64,000 nucleotides of DNA from Hahella sp. HN01 (GTDB taxonomy: Bacteria; Pseudomonadota; Gammaproteobacteria; Pseudomonadales; Oleiphilaceae). The stretch spans positions 1 to 64,000 of the forward strand of contig NZ_JAHMIN010000035.1 of assembly GCF_018986435.1 (NCBI RefSeq), given 5' to 3'. Made by a program: the position numbers and the translations under genes. Positions 1 through 7,279 of the stretch are shown here, in pieces. Numbering within the stretch: position 1 is the stretch's first letter; every line of letters starts with the position of its first letter. The notes beneath the pieces are model-generated. The model made no database searches. It had not been told where the DNA came from and worked only from the letters and a program-made list of their open reading frames with translations.

Positions 1-185
1 GTTTCGCCACGATCCTGCGCCAGCCGCGCTTTACTGCGCCAATTGTAAAGTTGTGACTCGTGCAGACCCAATTGCTTTGCGGCGGCGCTCACACCGATGC
101 GTTGAGCTAACGCCAGGGCTTCCGCCTTGTACTCGTCGGAATAACGTTGGCGAGATTTGGAGTTTGATGTTTTCTGTTTGGTCAT
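1..185 (-). CDS. IS3-family transposase OrfA, N-terminal part (partial)
   Basis: The ATG is at 185-183 and the frame stays open to the window edge, giving about 61 residues. After a Lys/Ser/Gln-rich start comes the motif RQRYSDEYKAEAL, then a helix-turn-helix with GVSAAAKQLGLHESQLYNWR. This is the canonical OrfA DNA-binding region of IS3-type transposases (HTH_Tnp_1). OrfA normally contributes the DNA-binding half of the frameshifted OrfAB transposase. Another frame of the same DNA is open from 249 but has no family resemblance. The family call is firm; the subgroup and activity cannot be judged from this fragment. Confidence 0.85.
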   Translation of the reverse strand, partial: MTKQKTSNSKSRQRYSDEYKAEALALAQRIGVSAAAKQLGLHESQLYNWRSKARLAQDRGE

Positions 186-248
186 AGTTCACCTCTGTAG
201 CGTAGTGTACTCGCTTAACAGGGTGTCTATCATTGGTGGGTAGGATCA
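1..248 (-). mobile_element. Left end of an IS3-family insertion sequence (partial)
   Basis: The minus strand carries the start of a transposase OrfA about 60 bases inside an end that reads TGATCCTACCCACCAATGAT (248 downwards). A TGA-starting terminus followed closely by OrfA is usual for the IS3 family. The element runs out of the window, so the other inverted repeat, OrfB and the target duplication cannot be seen. The end lies exactly at the break in the ninth immunity-like gene, and its first three bases form that gene's stop codon. Confidence 0.75.
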
Positions 249-584
249 TACATAATCTTTGCTGTGTATCTTTCCTTTGCTATTGAGTAGCGTAAAGGGA
301 ACGGTTTCAGTCTCGGCTTGGTTGATGGAAGTAATTATTTGAGCGGCTGTTGCTCTAAACGCAAGCATTCTGCAGGCGTTACCAATAAAGGATGCTAGCT
401 CTAAACCGTGAAACTTATCATCTAGGCTTAAGGTAACTTCTTCTATTCCATCTGGATATTCATCCGACAAGCGGAATCCTGCAATTAGGTCATAGGAGTC
501 AATGCCGCCATGAGGCCCTTTGATGGTGAAACAGTAGTCACCATTGCTAGTGTCTCCGAGAGTGTTGAAGAGAAAATATTTCAT
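246..584 (-). pseudogene. Imm11-like immunity paralogue 9, truncated by IS insertion
   Basis: This is the last copy of the array, 112 residues instead of 193. It matches its siblings from the MKYF start through the DSYDLIAGFRLSDEYPDGIE block to KIHSKDYV, then stops at TGA (248-246). That TGA is the first three bases of the IS3 terminus. The missing part would hold the NPVG-DC-NW motif and the C-terminal FSE block. Its distal half is closest to the copy at 2357-2938 (shared run AAQIITSINQAETET). Probably non-functional, although a truncated protein could still be made. Confidence 0.8.
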
Positions 585-590
585 TTGTAA

Positions 591-1172
591 CTAGACGAAC
601 TCAATTTCGCTGAAAACCAAGTTTGTATGTTCAGCATTTAGTAGTGTATTAACTAGAGTTTCGCTGAATATATACTCTGCGGTCAAATGTTTAATGCGGA
701 ATATATGGGGGAGATCATCGAATTTTTCTTTGTTAAGGACTAGTTTTTCATAGTTGGCTACGTCACCATTATTTCTACGGTTACAAACTGTTTCTTTCCA
801 GTTAATACAATCAATGGAGCCTACTGGGTTGATGAAGACATAGTCTTTGCTATGTACCTTTCCTTTATAGTCCAATAAGGTAAATGGGATGATTTCGATC
901 TCAGATTGAGTGCTTGAGGTTATCAGGTTTGCTGCGCTTTTATTGAACGCGAGAATTCTGTGCGTGTTTCCGATATAAGATGCAAGCTCTAGTCCTACAA
1001 AGTTATCTCCAAGACGCCAATAAACATCTTCGATACCGTCCGGATACTCATCAGACAGTCTGAAGCCGGCGATTAAATCGTAGGAATCAACTCCACCGTC
1101 CGGTGTTTTGGAAGTAAAGCAATAGCTTTCGTTACTTTTATCGCCTAATGGATTGAATATAAAGTATTTCAT
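591..1172 (-). CDS. Imm11-like (DUF1629) immunity paralogue 8
   Basis: A 193-residue cytosolic protein with no signal peptide or membrane segment. The family pattern is visible: MKYF start, DSYDLIAGFRLSDEYPDGIE (about 30-50), KDYVFINPVG followed by DCINW (about 111-130), and C-terminal IFSETLVNTLLNAEHTNLVF. I chose the MKYF start at 1172 over an in-frame ATG at 1193. It sits 7 nt after the preceding stop, like its siblings, and gives the constant 193-aa length. It lacks a convincing Shine-Dalgarno site and is probably translated by coupling. Closest in wording to the copy at 1768-2349 (shared VYW, LGDNF, SIDCINWKETVC). The role as antidote is inferred from family and position. Confidence 0.75.
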   Translation of the reverse strand: MKYFIFNPLGDKSNESYCFTSKTPDGGVDSYDLIAGFRLSDEYPDGIEDVYWRLGDNFVGLELASYIGNTHRILAFNKSAANLITSSTQSEIEIIPFTLLDYKGKVHSKDYVFINPVGSIDCINWKETVCNRRNNGDVANYEKLVLNKEKFDDLPHIFRIKHLTAEYIFSETLVNTLLNAEHTNLVFSEIEFV

Positions 1173-1179
1173 TGCATGG

Positions 1180-1761
1180 CTAAGAGATTTCAATTTCGCT
1201 AAAAAACAAGTTTGTATGGCCAGCGTCCAGCAAGGCTTTGACCAGCTCCTCGCTGAACAAAAAGTAGCCAGTATGATTTTTTACTCTGAATATGTGAGGC
1301 GCTTCATTTAGTTTTGCTTTTGAAAAGACAACTTTGTCGTAGGTGGAGATATCCCCCTCGGAGTCACGAGTGCAGATAGATACTTTCCAATTGATGCAGT
1401 CTCTATCTCCAACTGGATTAAGGAAGACATAATCCGTGCTATGTACTTTGCCTTTCTGGTTATAGAGGATAAAGGGAACTGCCTCTATTTCAGACTCGCT
1501 CATCGAGGTGATGAGCGTGGCGGCATTTTTGTTGAAAGCGAGCATTTTATCAGTATTGCCGATGAAGGAAGCCAGCACAACGCCTGGAAATTGGTCTTCC
1601 AGGCTCAGAGTTACTTCCTCTATGCCATCAGGGTATTCATCCGACAAGCGGAACCCTGCGATTAGGTCGTACGAGTCAATGCCGCCATCAGGCGTTTTGG
1701 AAGTAAAGCAGTAGTTTTCTTCCTTTTTATCGCCTAAGAAATCAAATAAAAAATATTTCAT
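1180..1761 (-). CDS. Imm11-like immunity paralogue 7
   Basis: 193 residues. It has FDFLGDKKEENYCFTSKTPDGG near the start, a VLASFIGN core, DYVFLNPVGDRDCINW and a C-terminal FLFSEELVKALLDAGHTNLFF helix-strand. It starts 6 nt after the stop of the copy at 1768, a spacing repeated through the array that suggests translational coupling on one transcript. Charged positions in the variable segments (GDRDC, CTRDSEGD) differ from all neighbours, as expected if each copy recognises a different toxin variant. Antidote function is inference. Confidence 0.75.
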   Translation of the reverse strand: MKYFLFDFLGDKKEENYCFTSKTPDGGIDSYDLIAGFRLSDEYPDGIEEVTLSLEDQFPGVVLASFIGNTDKMLAFNKNAATLITSMSESEIEAVPFILYNQKGKVHSTDYVFLNPVGDRDCINWKVSICTRDSEGDISTYDKVVFSKAKLNEAPHIFRVKNHTGYFLFSEELVKALLDAGHTNLFFSEIEIS

Positions 1762-1767
1762 TTTGAA

Positions 1768-2349
1768 TTAGGCGAACTCAATTTCGCTAAAAATTAAGTT
1801 TGTATGTTCCGCTTTTAGTAGTGTATCAACCAGAGTTTCACTTAATATATATTCGTCAGTTAAAAACTGGAGGCGAAATAGGTCTGGAAGGGTGCCTATC
1901 TTTTTCTTGTCGAGGACCAGTCTTTCATAGCTGGAAACATCACCATTCGTGCTGCGATCACAAACTGTTTCCTTCCAATTGATGCAGTCAATAGAACCTA
2001 CTGGGTTAATTAAAACATAGTCATTGCTATATACTTTTCCTTTGGAATTCAATAGGGTGAATGGAATTATTTCTATCTCTGATTGAACCGTCGATGTTAT
2101 TAGTTTTGCTGAACTTTTATTAAATGCGAGAATGCTGTTTGGGTTTCCAATATAGGAAGCAAGCTCTAGCCCTATGAAGTTGTCTCCGAGACTCCAGTAA
2201 ACATCTTCTATACCGTCTGGATATTCATCGGAAAGCCTAAACCCGGCAACTAAGTCATAGGCATCAACGCCACCTCTAGGAAACTTTGAAGTGAAGCAAT
2301 AATCATCGTTGTCGGTATCACCTAGGGTGTTAAATAAAAAGTATTTCAT
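1768..2349 (-). CDS. Imm11-like immunity paralogue 6
   Basis: 193 residues from the MKYF start at 2349; an upstream in-frame ATG at 2370 lies inside the preceding gene and would break the constant length. It resembles the copy at 591-1172, sharing GIEDVYW, LGDNFIGLELASYIGN and NPVGSIDCINWKETVC, but differs near residues 20-30 (FPRGGVDAYDLVAG). Together with the next copy upstream it looks like half of a duplicated two-gene unit. No enzyme motif is visible; binding to a toxin is the expected role for the family. Confidence 0.75.
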   Translation of the reverse strand: MKYFLFNTLGDTDNDDYCFTSKFPRGGVDAYDLVAGFRLSDEYPDGIEDVYWSLGDNFIGLELASYIGNPNSILAFNKSSAKLITSTVQSEIEIIPFTLLNSKGKVYSNDYVLINPVGSIDCINWKETVCDRSTNGDVSSYERLVLDKKKIGTLPDLFRLQFLTDEYILSETLVDTLLKAEHTNLIFSEIEFA

Positions 2350-2356
2350 TGTCTGA

Positions 2357-2938
2357 CTAAGAGATTTCAATTTCGCTAAAAACTAAGTTTGTATGGCCGG
2401 CGTCTAGTAATGCTTTAATTAGGGCTTCGCTAAACAAATATAAACTGGTTTTATGTTTTGCGCGAAAGAGATGTGGCGCCCCCACTAGTTTTTCCCTGGA
2501 AAATACGAGCTTCTCATAAGACTTTATATCTCCCTTTGCATTTCGCTCACAGACTGACTCCTTCCAATTTATACAATCCCAGCTTCCTACAGGATTAATA
2601 AATACATAATCTTTACTGTGTACTTTGCCTTTGCTATTGAGTAGCGTGAAGGGGATGGTTTCAGTTTCTGCTTGGTTGATGGAAGTAATTATTTGAGCGG
2701 CTGATACGCTAAACGCAAGCAGTCTGTTGGCGTTGCCAATGAAAGAAGCAAGCTCTAAGCCAGGAAACTTATCTTCCAGTCTTAGAACAACATCTTCTAT
2801 ACCATCCGGGTACTCGTCAGATAAACGAAATCCTGCTATAAGGTCGTAAGAGTCGACTCCACCTTCAGGGGTATCCGTAGTGAAGCAATAGTCATCATTG
2901 CTCTTGTCCCCTAAGCATTTGAAAAGAAAATATTTCAC
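2357..2938 (-). CDS. Imm11-like immunity paralogue 5
   Basis: 193 residues. Segments around residues 76-115 (AAQIITSINQAETET and NSKGKVHSKDYV) are almost identical, also at DNA level, to the truncated copy at 246-584. The first 70 residues are closer to the copy at 3537-4118 (CLGDKSN, DTPEGG, LRLEDKFPGLELASFIGNAN). This mosaic suggests gene conversion or unequal crossing-over inside the array. It starts 6 nt after the stop of the copy at 2945. Confidence 0.75.
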   Translation of the reverse strand: MKYFLFKCLGDKSNDDYCFTTDTPEGGVDSYDLIAGFRLSDEYPDGIEDVVLRLEDKFPGLELASFIGNANRLLAFSVSAAQIITSINQAETETIPFTLLNSKGKVHSKDYVFINPVGSWDCINWKESVCERNAKGDIKSYEKLVFSREKLVGAPHLFRAKHKTSLYLFSEALIKALLDAGHTNLVFSEIEIS

Positions 2939-2944
2939 TTTTAA

Positions 2945-3526
2945 CTAGGCTATCTCAATCTCACTGGAAATTAAATTTGTATGATTTTCATCCAGTAGTG
3001 ACTTGGTCAAAACTTCGCTAAATATATATGCGTTAGTTAAATACTTGAGCCGAAAAAGGTGAGGAGGATTATCTATTCTTTTCTTATCTAGAACTAATTT
3101 ATCAAAGCTGGAAACATCGCCGTTCTTTCTTCGGGAGCAATCAGTTTCTTTCCAGTTTATGCAGTCAATCGCGCCCACAGGGTTAATAAAAACGTAGTCG
3201 TTACTATAAACCTTTCCTTTGGGCGTTAAGAGTATGAACGGAATAACCTCTATTTCAGACTGTGCTATTGATATAATTAGGTCTGCCGCCTTTTTGCTGA
3301 AGGCTAGCATTTGATTTGGGTTTCCTATATAAGAGGCCAAGACAAGCCCAGGAAACTGATCTTCAAGCTTAAGGGTAACCTCTTCAATGCCGCCAGGGTA
3401 TTCGTTAGCTATTCGATAACCTGCGATTAAGTCCCATGAGTCAATCCCTCCTTCCGGCGTATCAGAGGTAAAATAGTAGTTATTGTTACTGGTGTCGCCA
3501 AGGGTGTTGAAGAGAAAATATTTCAT
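2945..3526 (-). CDS. Imm11-like immunity paralogue 4
   Basis: 193 residues. It belongs with the copy at 4712-5293: both read DSWDLIAGYRIA in place of the DSYDLIAGFRLS of most copies, and both have GLVLASYIGNP. The NPVGAIDCINW motif and the C-terminal FSEVLTKSLLDENHTNLI block are present. The gap to the copy at 3537 is 10 nt, and the copy at 2357-2938 follows 6 nt downstream. Cytosolic, no signal peptide. Confidence 0.75.
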   Translation of the reverse strand: MKYFLFNTLGDTSNNNYYFTSDTPEGGIDSWDLIAGYRIANEYPGGIEEVTLKLEDQFPGLVLASYIGNPNQMLAFSKKAADLIISIAQSEIEVIPFILLTPKGKVYSNDYVFINPVGAIDCINWKETDCSRRKNGDVSSFDKLVLDKKRIDNPPHLFRLKYLTNAYIFSEVLTKSLLDENHTNLISSEIEIA

Positions 3527-3536
3527 ACTAAACCTG

Positions 3537-4118
3537 TCAGATCACCTCGATATCTTCAAAAATCAAGTTAGTATGCCCCTTTTCAATAAGTGCATTAGCT
3601 AGGAATTCACTAAATAAATATAAATTTGTCTCAAATCTTACACGGAAAAGGTGAGGGGCTCCTTGTAATTTTTCCTTGGAAAAAACCAACTTATCGTAGG
3701 AGTATATGTCGCCATTATCTTCACGCTCACAACTGGACTCCTTCCAGTTTACGCAGTCCCAGTCTCCTACGGGATTAACGAAAACATAATCGGTACTGTG
3801 GACCCTCCCTTTGGGGTTAAATAAAGTAAAGGGAATAATCTCTGTCTCTGCTTGATTTATGGAGATGATTATGTTGGCGGCTTCCTTGTTAAAAGCTAAC
3901 ATGTCATTGGCGTTACCGATGAAAGAGGCAAGCTCTAAGCCAGGAAACTTATCTTCCAGTCTTAGAATTACATCTTCTATGCCATCTGGGTATTCATCAG
4001 ATAAACGAAACCCAGCTATAAGGTCATAGGAGTCGATTCCTCCTTCTGGGGTGTCGATAGTGAAACAATAGTCATTATTGCTTTTATCTCCCAGGCAACT
4101 GAACGAATAGTACTTCAT
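3537..4118 (-). CDS. Imm11-like immunity paralogue 3
   Basis: 193 residues from the ATG at 4118; an in-frame ATG at 4127 would overlap the previous gene and add three residues not seen in siblings. It begins MKYYSF rather than MKYFLF. It carries the DSYDLIAGFRLSDEYPDGIE block, NPVGDWDCVNWKES (closest to GSWDCINWKES of the copy at 2357-2938) and C-terminal LFSEFLANALIEKGHTNLIF. The variable CEREDNGDIYSYDK stretch is acidic. Confidence 0.75.
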   Translation of the reverse strand: MKYYSFSCLGDKSNNDYCFTIDTPEGGIDSYDLIAGFRLSDEYPDGIEDVILRLEDKFPGLELASFIGNANDMLAFNKEAANIIISINQAETEIIPFTLFNPKGRVHSTDYVFVNPVGDWDCVNWKESSCEREDNGDIYSYDKLVFSKEKLQGAPHLFRVRFETNLYLFSEFLANALIEKGHTNLIFEDIEVI

Positions 4119-4123
4119 GATTT

Positions 4124-4705
4124 TCAAGCCACTTCGAGCTCAATAAAAACTAAGTTGTTGTGGTGAGCTTTCATTAGGGCATCTACTATGGTTTCACTAA
4201 ATACGCATAAGCTGCTTTTATTTTGTATGCGGAATAAATTTGGAAAGTCTTTTGCTTTACTCTTATCCATGACAATTTTTTTATAGTTCGCTATATCCCC
4301 ATTTTTTCTTCGGGTGCAAACCGTTTCATTCCAATTTACGCAATCAATGGCGCCTACCGGGTTGACAAAAACATACTCCTCGCTATGCACATTTCCTTTT
4401 GGATTTAAAAGGGTGAATGGTACTAGTTCTATCTCACATTCGCTTAACTGGTGTATTAGATTTGCAGCCGAAATGTGGAAAGATAATAAGTTACTGGCAT
4501 TACCAATATAGGAAGCTAACTCCAATCCTGGGAATCTATCATCAAGCTTCAAGAATACCGGTTCTATACCATCTGGATACTCATCTGACAGACGCAGACC
4601 AGAAGTTAAATCATACGTGCTTACGCCACCATCAGGTGTTGTTACTGTAAAGCAGTACTCTTCTTTATCTCTATTTCCTAAACAATTAAAGAGAAAATAT
4701 TTCAT
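4124..4705 (-). CDS. Imm11-like immunity paralogue 2 (most divergent)
   Basis: 193 residues and the least conserved copy. It reads STYDLTSGLRLSDEYPDGIE where others have DSYDLIAGFRLS, LLSFHISAANLIHQLSECEIE in the middle, and CVFSETIVDALMKAHHNNLVF at the end. The NPVGAIDCVNWNETVC motif is kept. It starts 6 nt after the stop of the copy at 4712. The higher divergence suggests an older duplication or different target specificity. Confidence 0.75.
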   Translation of the reverse strand: MKYFLFNCLGNRDKEEYCFTVTTPDGGVSTYDLTSGLRLSDEYPDGIEPVFLKLDDRFPGLELASYIGNASNLLSFHISAANLIHQLSECEIELVPFTLLNPKGNVHSEEYVFVNPVGAIDCVNWNETVCTRRKNGDIANYKKIVMDKSKAKDFPNLFRIQNKSSLCVFSETIVDALMKAHHNNLVFIELEVA

Positions 4706-4711
4706 TTTAAG

Positions 4712-5293
4712 TCAGGCGACTTCAATGTCCTTGAATACTAGATTTGTATGGTTTTTCTCTAATAGAGCATTTACTAAAGTTTCACTGAATAGATAGAGGC
4801 TGGTATCGAACCTGATGCGAAATAGGTTGGGACGCTGATCTAATTTCTCTTTTGAAAAAACAAGTTTCTCGTAAGTTTCAATATTGCCTTCACTATCTCT
4901 AGTACAAATAGATTCTTTCCAGTTAACGCAGTCTACAGTGCCAACAGGATTGATGAAGACATAGTCCTCACTTCTAGTTTTTCCTTTGTGGTCAAGTAGA
5001 GTAAAGGGTATTACTTCTGTTTCACTTTGATTGGTGTCTATGATGATCTTCGCAGCATCTTTGCGAAAAACAAGCATACGATCAGGGTTTCCTATATATG
5101 AAGCCAAGACTAGGCCTGGATACTCTTCTTCTAGCCTTAGTACGGTTTTTTCAATTCCGTCTGGGTACTCGTCAGCTATGCGATATCCCGCGATTAAGTC
5201 CCAGGAATCAACGCCGCCTTCGGGCGTGTCAGAGGTAAAGCAATAATCTTCATTGCTAGTGTCACCTAATGTGTGAAATAAAAAATATTTCAT
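4712..5293 (-). CDS. Imm11-like immunity paralogue 1, adjacent to the toxin gene
   Basis: 193 residues, starting 22 nt downstream of the nuclease toxin gene, the classic place for the cognate immunity gene. It has DSWDLIAGYRIADEYPDGIE, VLASYIGNPDRML, NPVGTVDCVNWKES and C-terminal LFSETLVNALLEKNHTNLVF. The overall pattern (N-terminal strand, central hydrophobic core, late DYVFINPVG-x3-DC-NW motif, C-terminal FSE-helix-strand) fits Imm11/DUF1629 antidotes of polymorphic toxin systems. It is the best candidate for the antidote of the toxin at 5316-6155; direct binding is not shown. Confidence 0.78.
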   Translation of the reverse strand: MKYFLFHTLGDTSNEDYCFTSDTPEGGVDSWDLIAGYRIADEYPDGIEKTVLRLEEEYPGLVLASYIGNPDRMLVFRKDAAKIIIDTNQSETEVIPFTLLDHKGKTRSEDYVFINPVGTVDCVNWKESICTRDSEGNIETYEKLVFSKEKLDQRPNLFRIRFDTSLYLFSETLVNALLEKNHTNLVFKDIEVA

Positions 5294-5315
5294 TTTTATG
5301 TCCTATGGCCTTTAA

Positions 5316-6155
5316 TCATTTTAATGCTTTGGCGGGAGAAACTTCGTTTATCTTCGTCGATTTTTTGCTGGCCCTATTTTTCGCTGATTCCAATATTATT
5401 TCTTTATATATTTTATTGGAGGCATCCTCTAATTTTCTTTTTAAAGCTACAGGATCAGGTTTGCTGTGTGGTTTTCCTTTTTTCATTTCACTAGCTATTT
5501 TCTTGTAAGGCTCTAGTGCTTTTCTTACATAGTCTAAAATTTCTTTGCTATATTTTGGGTGACTACCATAATGCGAAGGAAGCCCGGTTTTGGCTGAAGC
5601 GCTTCTTTGTGTCGGTAATATCAGGCTGTTATCTTTATGGTTAATATTGTACTTCTCATCTAACAGTCCATTAACTATCAAAATCCGCAAGTCAGGCAGG
5701 TCTTTTGATATTTTTTCTATACCATTTCTTACCGAACTTATATTAACTATATGATGCACCTGATTGCCGTAAGGGGCGAAGCCGGTGGTGAAGTTATTCA
5801 CTTCCACTAAAGTCAGTGCATCACCTTTTTTGCTGGTGAAGCTTTTGCCCGCTGCGCCGTCGTGGCCGCTGCCGTCTTTGGTGTAGTTCGACAGGTTGGA
5901 GGTGGCGACGGGGCCGGTACCTCTGCCTGTAATGTGATACTTTTCGTTTGGGTGTGCATTGTAGGCGTCGCAGCCGGGTTTCGTTTTGGCTTTTTCTACG
6001 CCCTGCCAGCGATAAGAGCAGCTGTTGTTTTTCTTGTAAGACTGTTCATGGCGAGCCAGGCAAGAACCACCCTCCATGCCTTGCACCGTTTTGTGCGGGC
6101 CATAGCCGTCGGTGTAACACTCATGAGGTCCTTCTGACTTTTGCTTTTTGCTCAT
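5316..6155 (-). CDS. T6SS effector with C-terminal AHH/HNH-type nuclease domain
   Basis: 279 residues from the ATG at 6155, which overlaps the previous stop as ATGA and follows an AAGG site; an ATG at 6179 lies inside the upstream gene. Residues 1-120 are Gly/Lys/Cys-rich (Cys13, 32, 46, 62) with no signal peptide. Residues about 131-220 read NQVHHIV (His134-His135), NHKDNSLILP, then GLPSHYGSHPKYS (His195, His199), matching the AHH branch of the HNH/endonuclease VII toxins, which cut nucleic acid with a metal ion. The last 60 residues are Lys-rich. Base composition switches from GC-rich to AT-rich at about 5760, just before the nuclease motif. It is encoded after PAAR-like and DUF2169 genes and before the immunity array, so T6SS delivery is likely. 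Confidence 0.78.
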   Translation of the reverse strand: MSKKQKSEGPHECYTDGYGPHKTVQGMEGGSCLARHEQSYKKNNSCSYRWQGVEKAKTKPGCDAYNAHPNEKYHITGRGTGPVATSNLSNYTKDGSGHDGAAGKSFTSKKGDALTLVEVNNFTTGFAPYGNQVHHIVNISSVRNGIEKISKDLPDLRILIVNGLLDEKYNINHKDNSLILPTQRSASAKTGLPSHYGSHPKYSKEILDYVRKALEPYKKIASEMKKGKPHSKPDPVALKRKLEDASNKIYKEIILESAKNRASKKSTKINEVSPAKALK

Positions 6156-7267
6156 AACATCGCCTTTTGTAATATGCACGCACAGGTGTCGCCGTAATCC
6201 GAGCTGGACAGGATCGTCGCATAAGGCGCCTGGGATTGTCCCAAGGCTAATGCCTGGGCGGCGATGGCGATATTCAGCGCGCCGCTGGCGGCGCCTGTTT
6301 CGCCCACTGACTCCGCTACTGCTTTGAATCCGCCCGCCAGGCTTGGTCCAATTGATGAACCGGGAATCGCCATGCCTAACTCAGTACTGCGCCAGTGCTC
6401 TCCATTAATATCGGTATAGAGTTCTGTCTGGAAGTCCGGCCCGAAGTTCTGCATGGCTTGATTCAACGCATTGATCAATCCGCGCCCCTGGGTGCGGCCA
6501 ATTTGCCAGAATCCATAATCGTCTTCGCTGCAGGCAGTGGCTTTCAACCAGGCCATTGGCTTGCCCCCGCGTTGCTGCAGGGCGTCGGCCCGCTCCAGAA
6601 TCAGAGCTACTGCCGCCTCTCCCGGCGCCAGGCCGTGGGCGGAGTCAGGCGTTTTCAGACGCCCGGCTTCGTTCAGCCACAACAGGGAAAAACCATCCAG
6701 CATCGAGTCGACGGCTATGATAATGCCCCGGTGAATCGCGCCAGCTTCCATTTTACTTTTTAAAGCGAGAATTGCCTCACCGATCCCGGCATGGCCACTG
6801 CAAAAATATCCCCGCTGCTCCAGCGGGATGTTGAGTCCGTGCTTGATCAGCAAGCCGCTGAGCAGGCTTTCAGAGCTGTAAGGAGGGCGTATTCTGCGGT
6901 CATAGTAGAAGCGGTCGCCTTCCAGGGTCGGCAAGACGATTGCGCAGCCGGTGGGCGTCTGAGTCAGTTTGGCTCCGGGAGTTTTACCTCGCTGGATAAG
7001 ATTGCCCAGAGCGTGGTCCGCCAACAGGCGCCAGCGGGCAAGGGCGGAAAAGCCCTCGGTGACTGCGGCGACCGGATGTCCGATTAACGGAACCATGTCG
7101 TGCTCATCGCCATCGAACACTTTAAACCCGCTCACTTCAGTGCTTCTGGACATGCCGGCGAGGATCGAGGCGAAGCTGTCTTGCATGCCTCTTCCTACGG
7201 AAGTGATCGCGCCGACTTCGCTGACGGCGATAGGAAGCTCAGTATTAAAGTCCTGTGGGGTGCTCAT
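6152..7267 (-). CDS. Ketosynthase-like (thiolase-fold) T6SS accessory protein, catalytically degenerate
   Basis: 371 residues with the outline of a beta-ketoacyl-ACP synthase: a central FCSGHAGIGEA segment (155-165), LAPGEAAVALILER (213-225) and a late GETGAASGALN loop (322-332). In active enzymes the first motif carries the catalytic Cys one position earlier (here Phe155; a Cys sits at 156), and the last reads G-H-x-x-G-A-A-G, whereas here His is replaced by Glu323. Fatty-acid condensation is therefore unlikely. Proteins of this shape recur in PAAR/DUF2169 effector operons, where an adaptor or chaperone role is suspected. It lies 12 nt after the TIGR02270 gene and overlaps the toxin start by 4 nt. 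Confidence 0.72.
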   Translation of the reverse strand: MSTPQDFNTELPIAVSEVGAITSVGRGMQDSFASILAGMSRSTEVSGFKVFDGDEHDMVPLIGHPVAAVTEGFSALARWRLLADHALGNLIQRGKTPGAKLTQTPTGCAIVLPTLEGDRFYYDRRIRPPYSSESLLSGLLIKHGLNIPLEQRGYFCSGHAGIGEAILALKSKMEAGAIHRGIIIAVDSMLDGFSLLWLNEAGRLKTPDSAHGLAPGEAAVALILERADALQQRGGKPMAWLKATACSEDDYGFWQIGRTQGRGLINALNQAMQNFGPDFQTELYTDINGEHWRSTELGMAIPGSSIGPSLAGGFKAVAESVGETGAASGALNIAIAAQALALGQSQAPYATILSSSDYGDTCACILQKAML

Positions 7268-7279
7268 AGGAAGGCTCTC

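Larger units (their letters stand above)
246..5293 (-). repeat. Tandem array of nine Imm11-like immunity genes
   Basis: Eight complete 193-codon genes and one truncated gene lie head to tail with 5-10 nt between most stop and start codons. Every copy repeats the same motif order, so at DNA level this is an imperfect repeat of about 588 bp. The stretch is visibly richer in A and T than the genes beyond 5800. Two subgroups (DSWDLIAGYRIA versus DSYDLIAGFRLS) and shared blocks between non-adjacent copies point to repeated duplication with later recombination. Confidence 0.9.

Noticed and set aside
31-249. Minus-strand open frame of 72 codons at the left edge
   Set aside because: It overlaps the IS3 OrfA in another frame and shows no family pattern, whereas OrfA has a clear helix-turn-helix.
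1173-1193. Upstream ATG starts giving 200-residue immunity copies (also at 2370 and 4127)
   Set aside because: They lie inside the preceding gene; the downstream MKY starts give a uniform 193 residues and uniform 5-10 nt spacing.
246-5293. Regular repeats that might be read as a CRISPR-like or satellite array
   Set aside because: The repeat unit is a full 193-codon gene with conserved protein motifs; no short direct repeats with spacers are present.
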